Below are positions 22,780 to 35,279 of a stretch of DNA of 64,000 bases, piece by piece. A model generated the notes under the pieces. The model was not told the origin of the DNA, made no database searches, and saw only the letters and a list, made by a program, of their open reading frames with translations. The DNA comes from Gnetum montanum (taxonomy: Eukaryota; Streptophyta; Gnetopsida; Gnetales; Gnetaceae): NCBI GenBank assembly GCA_015680685.1, contig MNCI01005779.1, forward strand, positions 258,056 to 322,055, in the 5' to 3' direction. The translations under genes were made by a program, and so were the position numbers. Position 1 is the stretch's first letter, and each line of letters opens with the position of its first letter.

Positions 22780-23918
22780 ATGGATGAGGAGCTCCTTTCA
22801 TGCAAGGATATGGATGAATCTTCAGTGGCTACTCCTTCTTCTCCTCAGGCAAGTTCTCCCAACTCAGAATCTTTGGATTTTCTATTACCTGAAGATAATT
22901 TTGACTCTATTTCTCAAGACTTTTCTGCACGTTTTATTTTTTTTTTCAAATAGTAGGTTATCTACCTCGCTCCTTAAGCATCAATCTGCATATTAAAACT
23001 ATTTTACAAGCCCACAGAATTCAAGTCTTACATGCTTGATATTATGCTCATAATTTTTTCCTTGCTGAACTTTCTAAAGCTTCTAAAATCGAGAAAGCTC
23101 TCTCTCTTCAAATTTTTCCTGCTCATAATGCTACACTTATTTCCTGGGCCTAGAAATTTGATTTCAATGTCAGTGACCCAGCCTTTAATATTATCCCTTG
23201 TTATGTAGAGCTACCTCATCTTCCTTTAATCTTTTCACCTATTGAATGAGACATAGTTAGCACCTTAGGTCGAGTCATCTCTGACCATGGAATTGAGGTT
23301 AACGGGGCTCACTATCATTGCTACTGTATCGAACTAGACATTTCCCAAAAGAAAACCACTTTATCCTTAGGAGCTGGAGGAAAAACTTTTAAACAAAAGG
23401 TAGACTATTTTTATCTTCCTAACTCCTTTAGCTACTTCCATCGTGCAGAGGACCACATTTCCACCTGTCCCTTTCTAGCTAAGAAAAAATTTGAAACCAA
23501 TCCTCCCAAATCTAGTCCTGCAGTCACTCCTCAACCTAACCCAGCAGTTTCTCCCATTAAGTTTGGTTCTACTTCTAACAATGCTTCACACCTTTCTTCC
23601 TCGTCTGCTCCCTTCAAGGAAAGAGTCTCTCAATCCTATTCTCTCATTAAGGCCAGGTCTAAAGCACCAATCATCCACTCACAATTAGTCCAAGACACAC
23701 TTTTACGAGATGAGTTTGTCATGGTAGGAGGAAGGAAAAGGGCCAAAGCATCTAAAACCACTACTCCTCCTTCCTCTCCTTTGCCTAAAACTAACCCAGC
23801 TTTAACAGTTAATACAAGAAACACATTTGCAATTCTTTCCACTACTATGAAAACTGACATTCCTAACCCTGATCCTTCTACTACCCTGTCCCTCATAACA
23901 TCTAGAGCTTCTCCATGA
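22780..23918 (+). pseudogene. LINE ORF1 (RNA-binding protein), frameshifted
   Basis: The likely start is ATG at 22780 (MDEELLSCKDMDESS), followed by a Ser/Pro-rich acidic N-terminus. A T-rich run near 22935-22948 apparently shifted the frame and creates the stop at 22953. The frame resumes with KASKIEKALSLQIFPAHNAT, a core with FDFNVSDPAFNIIPCYVELP and IGRV-like LGRVISDHGIEVNG, GGKTF then YFYLPNSFSYFHRAEDHIS, and a Ser/Pro/Lys-rich tail. This is the general layout of plant LINE ORF1 proteins with a DUF4283-like fold. The usual CCHC knuckle has decayed to a FHRAEDHISTC remnant. It ends at TGA 23916-23918, overlapping the ORF2 ATG. Confidence 0.75.
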
Positions 23919-26900
23919 ACTTCCTATCTTGGAATGTTCGAGGCCTAACTGATAGGCTTCGTCGCAAAAGAGCTAGCAACTTTATCTCTAGCCTAAATCT
24001 CACTTTGGATTTCCTCCTCCTCCAAGAAATCAAGATCTCAGCCGAACAATTATCTTTTTCAGCCCATTGGTTTCTTCCCCATTCTTTTGTTCTTGCTACT
24101 TCGCATAAGTGTGGCAAAGGTGGCATAGCCATTCTTTATCCAGCTTATTGAAAAGACAAACTCCTTCAGCATGGGTCTGATTTAGGTCACCGAGTGGCCT
24201 GGGCTATTTTCTCTTCCTCACATGGTCCCTTCGGAGTTTGTTCTATTTATGCCCCCAATGACTCTACCAAACGAGCTCGATTGGGGCATGATCTCACTCA
24301 TAGCCTCCCTTCTATTCCTTGGATTTTTGGTGGTGATTTTAACATGATGGAATTCTCTCATGATAAGCTTGGGGGTGTTTTCTCTCAACTTCTGCATCAT
24401 GAATTTCAAGCCTAGTCAAATTTTAAGAAACGTTTCTTTCTTTCGGACAACATCGCAGACACTGCTAGGGGCTCTCTAAACAGCTTCTCTTGGAACAATA
24501 TTCATAAGGGGTAGGCTCACATTTATAGTCAGTTAGATAGGTATTACTTTTCCACACTTTCTTTTTGGTAGACCCTTTCTACTACTAAAGTCCACCAACA
24601 CGCAACCTTATCTGATCATTTCCCTATTACTTTATCTATGCAGATCCATAATGACCACCAACGATGTAATTATCATCTCTTTAGGCTACATAGTCAATTT
24701 TTCTCTTCTCCTTCCGCCCAACAACTTCTTTCTAGCCTTTGGAATGCTGAACCAAGACCCTTAGGTTCACAGGGTTGGATCCACTGGTGGCTTCGAACTA
24801 CTAGTAGAGTTAGGAATTTCGCCCATCATTATGGTAAAGAAGTTGCCTCTCGCTCTCGGCAAGAGTACACCAACATATGCTCTAACATTGAGCCCATATT
24901 GCCTTTCAACATTGGGAACTATATAAGGCACAAGGTGCCTTGATTAAAAGTTAACTCACTTGGCTAAACATTCAAGATGAGCACTGTAAAGAATTCTTTA
25001 AGTACCTTAACCAATCCTCCCCTTCACCCTCTTTAGATAAACTCTCCATAAATGGTTCCATTATCACTGACCAAAATAGTCTTCTCTCTTATCTTAAAGA
25101 ACACTTTGAGGCCTTATTCACCACTACTCCTATGGATCCTTCATCCTTCGTCGCAGCCACTCTAAATTATCCTAAACTGGTTAATTCTTCTATGCTAACA
25201 ATTTTAGAAGCCGATATTACTCCAGTTGAGCTTTGATAGGCTTCCTTTAACCTAAGCCCTGGGAAAGCCCCAGGTTATGATGGTTTTCCAGCCAAAGTTT
25301 TTCAAAAGCATTGGGATCTGGTAGGTTCTGACCTCTTCCATGTTATCAAAGAGGCTACGCTTACTGGCTCTTTGGGACCAATCTTAAACCAAGGGATTAT
25401 TCGTCTTCTCCCTAAATCAAGAGATCCTACGTGTATCTCCAATTGACAACCTATCACCTTACTTAATGTGGTTTACAAAATTTGGGTGAAATGTTTGTCC
25501 TTTCGATTAAAGAAAATCCTAACCCTTATTATTTTCCCCTAGCATAATGGCTTTGTTCCAGGAAGATACATTTTAAATAACATGGTGGCTACTTGGGAAG
25601 GTCTTAAGTGGGCTGAGGATGAGGGTCAAGATATCCTCCTGATGAAGCTTGACTACGTTAAAGCCTATGATAACATTAAGTGGGACTTCATTATCCAAAC
25701 CATGACTAAATTGGGTTTTGGCCCTACGTTCATTCATATGGTAGAATGCTTATTCTCAGATGCTACTGCACAAATCGCGACTACCTTCAGCATCACTTCT
25801 CCCTTCTCTATTCATAGGTCTATTAGGCAAGGTTGCCCTCTTGCCCCTTACCTCTTCATCATTGCAGCTGATTTTCTCTATCATCAAATCAGCTTGGATA
25901 TTCAAAAAACTATTTTATTTGGGGTTCATCTATCTTCTCCTCAACATCAACTCCTCAATATGCATTTCACTGATGACTCATTTTTCCTTATTCAAAACAA
26001 TGTTGATAATGTGCAGTGTCTCTTGTCTCGAGTAGAGCAATATTGCTCCCTCTCTAGATCTATCATAAATTGGCGTAAATCTTCTGTTTATAGCTTCACT
26101 AATAACTACATTCATTTGTCCAATTATATTTGGAAGCGTACTCAAGATCATGAGATCATTAAGCTCTTGGGAATCCCCTTTCTCTTTATAAGCCCAACGT
26201 CCAAGCTCTGGGACCAAGTTCTTTCTCGAATTCAAAGAAAAATCAAAAAATGGAAAACCTAACCCCTCACCCTCGCCGGTAAGTATCTAATCTGTAAGTC
26301 TATTTGTGCCTCTACCCATGTTTATTATTCATCATGTTGGACCCCTTCCCATGCTTCTTATCAAAAGCTTGAACATTTATTTCAAGACTTCATGTGGTCG
26401 TCTAAGGACTCCCAAAAAGGCTTTCATCGTGTAGCCTGGAATATAGTAACTCTTCCTAAGAACAAAGGCGGATTGGGCCTTTTGAACTCCTTTAAGCAAG
26501 GTCTCACCCTTGTCGCTAAGTGGTTGGTTCAGCACCTAGATGCCCCCAATATTATTGGGAATCTCCTTCAGTTAAGGCTTCGACAAGCATTCCCTAAGAA
26601 TAGGTCTATCTGGAAGGGTATCCACTCTGTTAATTAGATCCTTTCTCCTCATGACATTATCATTCCTGGAACACATGTTTTCAAAAGCATTTGTAAGGCT
26701 TGGCAGGTCTTACATTCTCATGTGAATTGGAATAATATTCATATCAATCCTACTCTTCTTTCTAAGATTTGCCCCTGGTGGCTGCCCCTACGTCCTGCTC
26801 CTCTAGCCACCTCAAATGCCAGGATAGCCACCATCTGGTTTCAAAAGGGAGTTATTTCCCTTAGCTGTCTTCGTCTCACCAATCAGTGGATTACTTGGGA

Positions 26901-27555
26901 TATGTTTGAAAACTTATATGGGGCTTCCAGAATTATGCACCATTGCCTTGATAGACTTTATCACTTCATTCATCAGTATTTGCATTTAGATGCTTCGGTT
27001 CCTAGTCTCTTCCATGGTCTCTAGTGGACTAATGGATCGAAACTTCTACCCTATAAACCACATGTGCCCTTTCAGCTGTTGCATGATTCCTCTTTGATTG
27101 TTAATCACTGCAATCAATCATGGCACAAAGAAGAGTCTGAACAGTTTTGGCTCTCTCTCTTTTCATGAGTTTGGAGCCTTCTGACTCTTCCAAAAATTCA
27201 ACAATTTCTTTGGTGCCTCTTGCATCAAGGCCTGCCTATCGGCAAACGTCGTGAATACCTTGGGATTTCAAACCCTAATTGCCCTCTCTGTGGAGGTCCT
27301 GAAGATTTTTTCCACGTTTTTTGGCATTGCCCTTTCACTCAGTCTTCATGGGAGTGGGTTTCTAAAGTTTTCCCTTTGTGCACGTTTTCCCAAGAGGATA
27401 TTTTATTCGGCTTTTTGGCCACCCCCTCTACTGACCTTCAGTTTCTTTGGAAAGTTATTAGGCCCCTCATTCTTTACTATATATGGAAGCACAGATGCAC
27501 TGCTCTTTTCCAGAATACTAATTCANTCTCTTTGGAATGTACTCCCACTCCCTAA
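23915..27555 (+). pseudogene. LINE ORF2: AP-endonuclease, reverse transcriptase, zf-RVT
   Basis: Starts MNFLSWNVRGL, the endonuclease N-motif. LLLQEIK gives the catalytic Glu, FGGDFNMM follows at about 24330, and SDHFPI at about 24614. In-frame stops lie near 24150 and 24414. A frameshift near 24925 leads to the RT frame. There motifs read PGKAPGYDGF (25260), LKLDYVKAYDNI (motif A), IRQGCPLAPYLFI (motif B) and MHFTDDSFF (motif C, usually FADD), followed by the thumb. Further on are FMWSSKDSQKGFHRVAWNIV and the zinc-binding CPLCGGPEDFFHVFWHC (27280-27330). N at 27526 lies in the tail. The protein would nick target DNA and prime reverse transcription there. The frame breaks make it inactive. 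Confidence 0.9.
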
Positions 27556-27697
27556 GACGGATTAAGTTTCAATATGTTTTCCTTCATCATCTACATTTGT
27601 CATTGTTATTCTCCCTATTTATCCATTAATATTTTCAGATGTAGATCATGTACTTAATCTTATTTAATTAATAAAATTCTCTTTTTGGGGTCCGACA

Positions 27698-27712
27698 CCC
27701 CCCCCCCCCCCC
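27698..27712 (+). other. Poly(C) 3' terminus of the LINE
   Basis: Fifteen consecutive C, one A, then the target duplication. L1-type elements normally end in poly(A). Confidence 0.8.
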
Positions 27713-28899
27713 AAAATTTTGGGTTACATATCTCGTAATTGAACTTTCATTTTATAATTAAATCATATGATAAAAAATGATATTCAAGTCATTCATGCTA
27801 GGTATTATTCTTGTTTTTCTACTTTTTAAGTTAGTTAATGCTTGATGCTGCAACATATCTTAGATATAGGATCTTTTATACATAAGTATACAATGTTGAT
27901 CATTTATAAGTGGGCTCTAGATTTTAATGTCCAATATGAAGAATATGCTAAAGTTCCATGTTTTATATAGTTATATAATCTTCTATTGATTTTTCAAAAG
28001 ATTGAACAAAAAATTATTAGTCTTCTCAATGTTATTAAGCATATGGAGTCTATTTCTACAAGTTTTGGTTTTCATAGACATTTTTTTGTTAAAATGAACC
28101 TTCTTAACTATAAAAAGGAATTGATATTACAAGTAGGAGGAAAGACTTATATTTAGCCAATTACATATTATAATCTTCCTAATTCTTTCTTATTATAATT
28201 ATTTAATGCTTATTATATTTTTTTCAAAAAAAATATTCTAAAGAAAAGGAAAAATCTAGTTAACATCAATGATAAGAATGATCAAATGGTAATAGTAGAT
28301 CTAGAGAAAATAAAAGCTCTTATGTATATGTGTGTTAGTACTAGAAAAATTATTATGCAACCCCAAAAAATAGCTTATAAGGAAAATTTTCCTTTTCTGA
28401 CAAGCATAGTATTAGATCAACAATTAAAACTAGTGTCAACAAAAAGGTTATAACTAATTATAAACATTCTCAAGCTTATAACTGATTATAAACATTCTCA
28501 ACATAAAATCAATAATAAGCAATGAGGTGAATATCTTCCACTAACGGTACCACTTTCTTACTTACAAATAAATATTGGTATTAAGCCATAGCTCTCTATC
28601 TCAAATTATTTTGCTATTTTAATTTTAAACATGGATGTTAAAAAATGATGTAAATTTTGTTAAGACTGGGATCTTCTTTCCTACTAACAATTAATTATTT
28701 TCACTTTTTTCAAGTCTTAATTGAAAGGATGTACACTTGAGCATATAGTCCTAAAATTAGAAATTTTTCTTCCATATATCTTTATGATGTTTACTCAGTG
28801 CCAAGCTTGTTATTTACTGTAAAATTTTTTGTTCATTAATAATATTTTTCTAGGATAAAACACCCAACCCCTAGATATAAAAATATACAAGCATTTTGC

Positions 28900-30494
28900 A
28901 TTTGTTTAGTTTAGATGTAGGACCCTAAACAAGCAAAAGAAAATATCCAATGGCATTGGAGATGCCTTTATAGGTTTTCAACCCTTCAACCAATCCTTAA
29001 AAATCTTTCCTCTAGCATAGAAAAAGGATTAGACCTTGCCCTCATTTATAAGCATCCAAATGGATTTTTACTTTTTACTAAATTCTTTCTATTAATAAAA
29101 AATAATAACTAAAGAGAAATATTTAGAAATTTAACTAAAGCATCATCAATTAAATAATGTGACCTTGAAATGAATGAAAGAAAATTAACTATAGAATCTC
29201 TATAAAAAATCACATTACATTGAAACTTCTAAATGGCATAAAGAATAAGAGAAAAAAAGTAATTCCAAGTATAACATGCAAATCCTTCAAGTTAAAAACT
29301 ATCACCAAATGAAATTGTATCTAATCTTGATTAAAAACCATGTAAATACCTACTAAACCAAGTCCAAGAGCTACAAGCAAGGGAAAAAGTAAAAGAATAG
29401 ATAAATATATTTTCCATGTTGCAAACAAGACATCTTGAATCATGAACAACTAAATGAGAGTGTTGAATACTAATAGGTGAATGCTAATGAATCAAATACT
29501 ACTAAAAATATCTAATTTTTTAAGGATCGGTAGCATTTCATATCTTATGAATTCATCGCTTCCATAATTACACATTATGATTAACCTTCCAAAGATAATT
29601 GAATCTTGGCCTAATATATTACTATTAGAACTAATAAGAGTATACACAATCTTGAATCGATATGAAAAAATATGATGGTCATTAATTGTAGAAAACTTAA
29701 GAAAATTATTATGAGAATCCTGAATAGTTACACTTTTTTCCAAATTACCAAAAAAATAACAAAAGTAGACTTTTTAAGAACATTAATGTCATTAAGATTT
29801 TAACACTTAGATCAAGTAATACAATGATCATGCATGCAAAGAGATAAAAGAAAGGAAAACACCAAGTTTACACCATGTATTGCAAAGCACGGATGCTTAA
29901 TAACCCATGATTCATTATTAATAGAAAGTTGCCAATCAAATATCTTATCAAGCATAGAGGTAGAAATAGTAATATTATTAAAGGTCCAAAAATCACTGAT
30001 AAAATTTGAAGCCTTTCAAATGTGCTTTATTAAAATAAAATCTAATATGTAATTCATTTTGGAAAAGGATCTAATTAAAAATAAATAAATATCTTTCTAG
30101 TACTCACTAAATCTAGGCTTATTCATCTAAATGCACTTATGAAAAAGAAGCTTCCAAAGCTCTTCATAAAATAAGCATTAATCTCCCATTTCACACAAAA
30201 AATAATATCTTACTTATAATAATTTGCTAATCCTAAACCACTATCCTCTTTCTAAGAAGTGCAAACATTCCACATAATACAATAAAATACTTTTCTAGGA
30301 TGGCTACCACTCCAAAGAAATTTTACACAAGTTGATCAACATGACGATATGCAAAAATACTAGGATCCCTGCATGATATACTTACAAAAAATAACCTTAA
30401 TAATTATTAAAAGATGACACTTAATAAAATTTTATTCAATTTTATTTACTATAACATCCAATAATATTTTTGAATATCCAAAAAAGAAAAAAGG
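28900..30494 (-). mobile_element. Antisense LINE, 3' portion (left of the copia insertion)
   Basis: On the minus strand, 30494 downward continues the RT frame broken at 51974: GYSKILLDVIVNKIE matches SKLWDQVLSRIQRKI of the LINE at 22178. Near 30190-30310 it reads FLWSGSHPRKVFYCIMWNV and then SGLGLANYYK, matching FMWSSKDSQKGFHRVAWNIV and GGLGLLNSFK. The apparent ORF at 29492-29743 belongs to the same decayed C-terminal part. Many stops. Confidence 0.65.
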
Positions 30495-31663
30495 TGAGGA
30501 TCGAGAACTTACAAGGAGGGTCGAATAAGTTCCCCAATTAAAATGCTGCAATCACCAAAACACACATACAAATTTTACATGGTTTCCAAAATTGGGTACA
30601 TTCACACTTGGAGGGTAGAATTCTTGCACACCTTAGGACTTTTTTTCTTCAAAATGTTGTTTGAATGGAACCACATCCTATACAAGCTTTGAGCTCCACT
30701 CCAAAGTGTTTTATCACTATGAAAACACTCAACCCTGCAAGGCCTCGACAAGCTCAAAAATATGGTTTAGAGGATTCCACAACCTTTACAAAATTGATCT
30801 CCACACTATAGTGTTTTGACACTATAGAATCACTCAATCCTGCAAGATCCCAACAAGCTCAACAAAGATGCCTTCTTGCATGAAGCACATCAACCCCACA
30901 TGACTACAAATAAAAAAGAAAAGAAAGAAAAACAAGAAGAGAGTGTAATTACACTTTACAAGTCCCTTGCTTTTAAGTTCTTACAAAGCAACATACAAAT
31001 GATATACAATAAAAAACACAAGTGCTACACAAAATATATACAATGATGATTCAATTGTATGAACAATGCTCTTTGATGCCCATGAATTCTTGTTTGTATT
31101 ATATACTCTTTGAGCTTCAAAAAATCCCTCAAAATTCATCCAAAAACTACATAGACGCTACCTAAAATTTCTAATTTAAAGTGGAAACATCTTTTTGTCA
31201 ACATTATCAATTCTAGAACAACATCTACCTATATATGTCTACCCTTAGATGCCTACATGTAGACATCTATCTTCAAACATAAACATTTGTTGTTTTTCAT
31301 AGGCATCTAATATACTTTCTCACTTTGGAATCTAAGACATTTCCTTATTAATTTGACATCTTTTTTTGGCTTGTAGACTCCTCTTGTATCCTAGCTCTTA
31401 TCTTATCATTCCAACATAGCTCTTTTTTTGGTTTAGCTCTTGTTTTGAAGTCTTGGATCTTCTTGTCATCTCATCATAGCTCTCATTTTGACTCAAAATT
31501 TTCTCTTTGTCCTGATCTAATGCCTTGATACATTAAAGTTCTTGATTGTGCTATTGTCCCAATCTCATCATGATCTTGGTCTACTTGTAGACTTGCAAGG
31601 CAATACAAGCACATTTTCAGCGTTCCACATTTTCTAAGTTTTTGACATACCAAAAGGTCAACA
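30495..31663 (-). repeat. 3' LTR of C1
   Basis: Reads TGTTGACCTTTTGGTATGTC inward from 31663 and ends CGATCCTCA at 30495. It matches 10964-12143. About two tandem units with CACTCAA.CCTGCAAG and CAACAAGCTCA blocks lie at 30690-30880. The apparent minus ORF 31483-31776 spans the LTR boundary and is not a gene. Confidence 0.8.
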
Positions 31664-33780
31664 ATCTTCTTCTTTTTAGTGTTGTCTAAAACTTGAGAAA
31701 ATGGGTGAGCATAATATGATAATAAAAGCTCAAACATTGGTATACATACATATAGCAAAATACAATCTATTTTCATTAATTCACTAAATGTATCACAAAC
31801 CTACCTCTAAAGATATATCATAAACAAGCAACATCATATAGTATGTGTGACCAATATCACAAAACTCTTCCCCTTTTTGGAAAACACTCAAAATGAGGGG
31901 ATTATGAAAAGTACCTATCCAAACATCCTCAAAAAGGTTCCATAAGATAAAATTTCATAACATCATATGACAATCCCATATAAATACAAACATTTAGTGA
32001 AGGAAGAAAATCAATTAAAAAGTACATATCTTTTAGTATTGATTTCATTAGGTTGATGATGAAAAAACCAAATTTCATTAAGAGCATCCCCTTATCTTAG
32101 ATATTTTATGAGGCTTAATATAAATTTATCTCTTACTCACTCATTCTCTATTGTGGGTGCTAGAGTAGGAGATGTTGCAACCTAAGTGCCTTTTATTGAA
32201 AGTCTATGAAGACTCCTCCTATGCTTGTGATCTAAGAGATATAGGCCATTGATAAGGTATAGGCTCCCCTTACATATGTGCACATATCCATCTCATCTTA
32301 ATGCTCAATTTTAGGAAGAGTGGTATTCCTTCCTTGGGCCTTTTAGGATCTACTTATTCTTTTCAAAGGTGTAATCTTAATTATTCTTTTGGCATCAAAG
32401 TACTAGACCTGCATTGCAACACTAAGATCAAGTGTGGAGACTAAGGTCTTCCATTAGTTATGCCTTTTAAAAAAATTCTCCTAGATACTCAATAAGGAAC
32501 CCCTTTTTTTAAAAAAAAGGAATTATGTGATTAGACATTAAGGATCCAAAAATCATAGTAGTAATACAATTTATAATTTTTGTAATTCATCCATTACTTG
32601 AACATCCATTCATGGGATACTTTGCCCGTCTACCTCCTGAGATAGATGTTTGCTATCAAAATGAAATGTCTTACATGTAGATGAGACATCTAACTATTAG
32701 AGTAGATGTATAACATGCCAATTCCAAGAAAAAGATGCTCATTTTGAGGTCTAAAACCTCTAGACACCTCCAAACAGGCTCCCATAACCCCTAGAACCTC
32801 CTAAACTTGCCAAAATAATTCTAAAACACCCTCAAACATCAAAAAACACCTTGAAATCATCATTAAAAAGTCAACACACGAAAACACACATAAATATCAC
32901 ACATTCATTGAAAATTATACAAGGGTTGGGTAATGTCTCCATAAATCTAGAGTGACATATCAAGATCAGGTTTGGAGACTTTTAAAAGCAAGGCCTCCCA
33001 TTAGTAGTACCTTATCATAAAGATGACAAATAATTTATATGCTTAGGAATTTCTTTTGAAATGTTGATCTTCTTAGAAGATACATGAATTACATTAAAGG
33101 TACTTATTCAAATGCTTCAATTAACATACATAAAAAATATTTTAAAAATAATTGCACATTATAATTTCACAAGAAAGAAACTATCATATCATATCTTAAT
33201 TAAGAGTATAGACCACAAGACATATATGTTTAAAAAAAATTAATGTTCAATAGAAAGCTTTTTGTCCATGAATTACATTTAAGGGCTTTAACCCACTTGA
33301 AACCAATAATTCTAGTGAAGAAACCAAAATATGATTTATCAATAAAAACTTTAAAAGTATCACAAACAAGTTGTTATATCATATTATAGTTCAACAATCT
33401 ACAAGATCAAGTAGAAATTTCTTTGGATTTTCAAATATTTTCAATAGCTTCCATTCAACCATAAAAATAGACTAATCTAGTCTAATCTCATCAAATTAAG
33501 AAATAATGATAATAAAAATACTTTCCATTACTTATCTTTCTTGTTGATGGAGATCACGATGTCTAAGGATATTGGAACTGAGGTTCTTCTTTTGAAGTTC
33601 CTCCTTATATGTGAATTTTTTTTATTTCTAATGTCTTGATCCCTTTCACAAAATTGTTATGATTTCTTTCACTTCCTTATTTTTGCTTGATTCTCCATAC
33701 CTTTTTATTATATTTACCATTTTGATATGTCCTCCATTTCTTTCTACCCTGCAAGACTTCCTTTCTAGGTGTATTTGGGT
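31664..33780 (-). other. Non-coding internal region of C1 with polypurine tract
   Basis: AAAAAGAAGAAGAT on the minus strand at 31664-31677 is the polypurine tract. 31680-32940 is collinear with 871-1493 plus 10110-10963. Short AGATGTCTAC-type motifs recur near 32640-32720. 32950-33780 is AT-rich with no frame seen. Confidence 0.6.
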
Positions 33781-34870
33781 AAGATCACTGAGTTTTATGA
33801 TACAACCAAGTGTTCATGTGATAAAATTGTAAATTGCAATCTCATTTCTCATGCCCAAATCTATTACAATAATAATCATATCTAGCCTTTCTATTGTGGT
33901 TAAATTAATCAAACCTTAGAGCTACTCTTGGTTGCAATGTAGTGCCTATTAACACTTCAATCTTTGGAGAAGTCTGGTTGGGATGAAGTTTGTGTAGATG
34001 CTTCTTCTTGTGAATAACATCCCAAACCACTTTTATCATGTGGACTTCTTCCTTATCCTAGAATAATGTAGATGAATTATTTTTCTTTGATAAGTCTTTC
34101 ATTTACCTTTTTAGTATCTACAAGTTCTTTTTTCATTTTCTCACAAAACAAGGATAGTTTCTTATTCTTAACTCTTAGGTCTAAGTTTTCTTTTAAGAGG
34201 TCCAAACATTTTGCACTAAGTAGAGATAAATCTTGATCTTTTTCTTTCACATATTTTTTTAGCTTTATACAAATATTTGGAAGGACAATAGTTCATTGCA
34301 CAAAAGATCATACCTTTCCTTATTAGTTTTAATTATTTGGTAATCATCTTAGGTTGTGAAATTATCATCATCCATGAGAGCCATGTAGATGATATGTGAG
34401 TCCTTTGTACTGTTATCTACCTCTTTCCCACTTTGTTCTCCATCATTCCAACTAGTGTAGATATGTTTTACATTATTATCTTCTTAAGTTGTTTTCTCTT
34501 CATCATCCCAACTTGTATAGATGTTTCTTCTTCTTCTTCAATATACTCCTTCCCTTGTAACCTGTAAGCATTGGGGCATTCAAAGGCCATATGGCTTCTT
34601 CTACCACATATCCAGCATTCCATAGAAATGGTATCAAAATTTGAAATTTTATATTGCTTACCTCTAATCATACCTTTGCTACATAAAATGTGGTTGATGC
34701 GTTCAATGCATTCATCCAAGATGAATACCAAAACTATGAACCTCATGTACTTAAAGAATTTTTGCATTCAAGTCTTCTAGCATGTAAATATGACCCCATT
34801 TAACATTGGTAACTTAATATATGATCCTCCTTCCATCATTCACTCATGAGTTATTACACTCAAAATTAGA
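33780..34870 (-). pseudogene. gag-like frame of C1 with zinc knuckles
   Basis: The open part 34767-34468 carries CWICGRRSHMAFECPN, a canonical CX2CX4HX4C knuckle. Beyond its stop the translation continues with acidic and coiled-coil-like text (TSWNDGEQSGKEVDN, KTNKERYDLLCNELLS). Near 33860 a second knuckle remnant reads YYCNRFGHEK.DC. A gag knuckle, a linker and a second knuckle is a layout I know from SIRE-type copia gag regions. The capsid domain is missing: only about 110 bp separate the primer site from this frame. The protein would package element RNA. Confidence 0.6.
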
Positions 34871-34877
34871 AGTACTA

Positions 34878-34892
34878 GGCTTCAATACTACT
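34878..34892 (-). other. Primer binding site of C1 (initiator tRNA-Met, decayed)
   Basis: Minus strand AGTAGTATTGAAGCC against AGTGGTATCAGAGCC, immediately next to the LTR end. Confidence 0.6.
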
Positions 34893-35279
34893 TGAAGATT
34901 GAGAAATTATAAGGAGGGTTGAATAAGTTCCCCAATTAAATGTTGTAGCAACTAAAACAAATACACAAATTTTACATGGTTCTTCAACTTGGGTATTGTC
35001 ACATCCCCATTCCCAAATGATGTGGTTGCCTAATGAAAGTGGTGTCTTTTCATAACAAATGTTATTGTTATCTTAACAATACCCAAAAAGGGTAATTGTG
35101 ATTAAGACTTGAAAGGACATGTTGTAATAATGGACATGTCTCTTGATAAACCTTTGGGGGTTTCACCTAAGGCATTTATACCTAGGGTTAGAGGTCATGC
35201 CAGCATGGGGAATGGCAGAGCCAGTATAGGCAAGTCATGGGGTGGCAAAGCCGGTATAGGCAAGTCACAAGAAGCTGAG

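Larger units (their letters stand above)
22178..27713 (+). mobile_element. L1-type LINE, nearly full length, 15-bp TSD
   Basis: Bounded by AAATTTTGGGTTACA at 22163-22177 and 27714-27728. It has a GC-richer 5' region, ORF1, ORF2 (endonuclease, RT, zf-RVT) and a 3' UTR with AATAAAA. Instead of a poly(A) tail it ends in 15 C residues (27698-27712) plus one A. Frameshifts, stops and one N make it inactive. The full 5' end and the exact 15-bp duplication suggest it is younger than its surroundings. Confidence 0.93.
21841..28880 (+). mobile_element. Older LINE ORF1 remnant, split by the LINE at 22178
   Basis: The left piece (21841-22162) and right piece (27729-28880) flank the inserted LINE. The right piece near 27905-28250 translates to WALDFNVQYEEYAKVPCFI, LYNLLLIFQKIEQ and GGKTYI.PITYYNLPNSFLL. 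These line up with the ORF1 of the inserted LINE (FDFNVSDPAFNIIPCYVELP, LPLIFSPIE, GGKTFKQKVDYFYLPNSF). It is therefore a related, much older plus-strand LINE. Stops are frequent and no ORF2 follows before the antisense LINE at 28900. Confidence 0.5.

Noticed and set aside
25978-26235. Minus-strand open frame opposite the LINE RT
   Set aside because: It is the antisense shadow of the RT frame, which has clear motifs on the plus strand.
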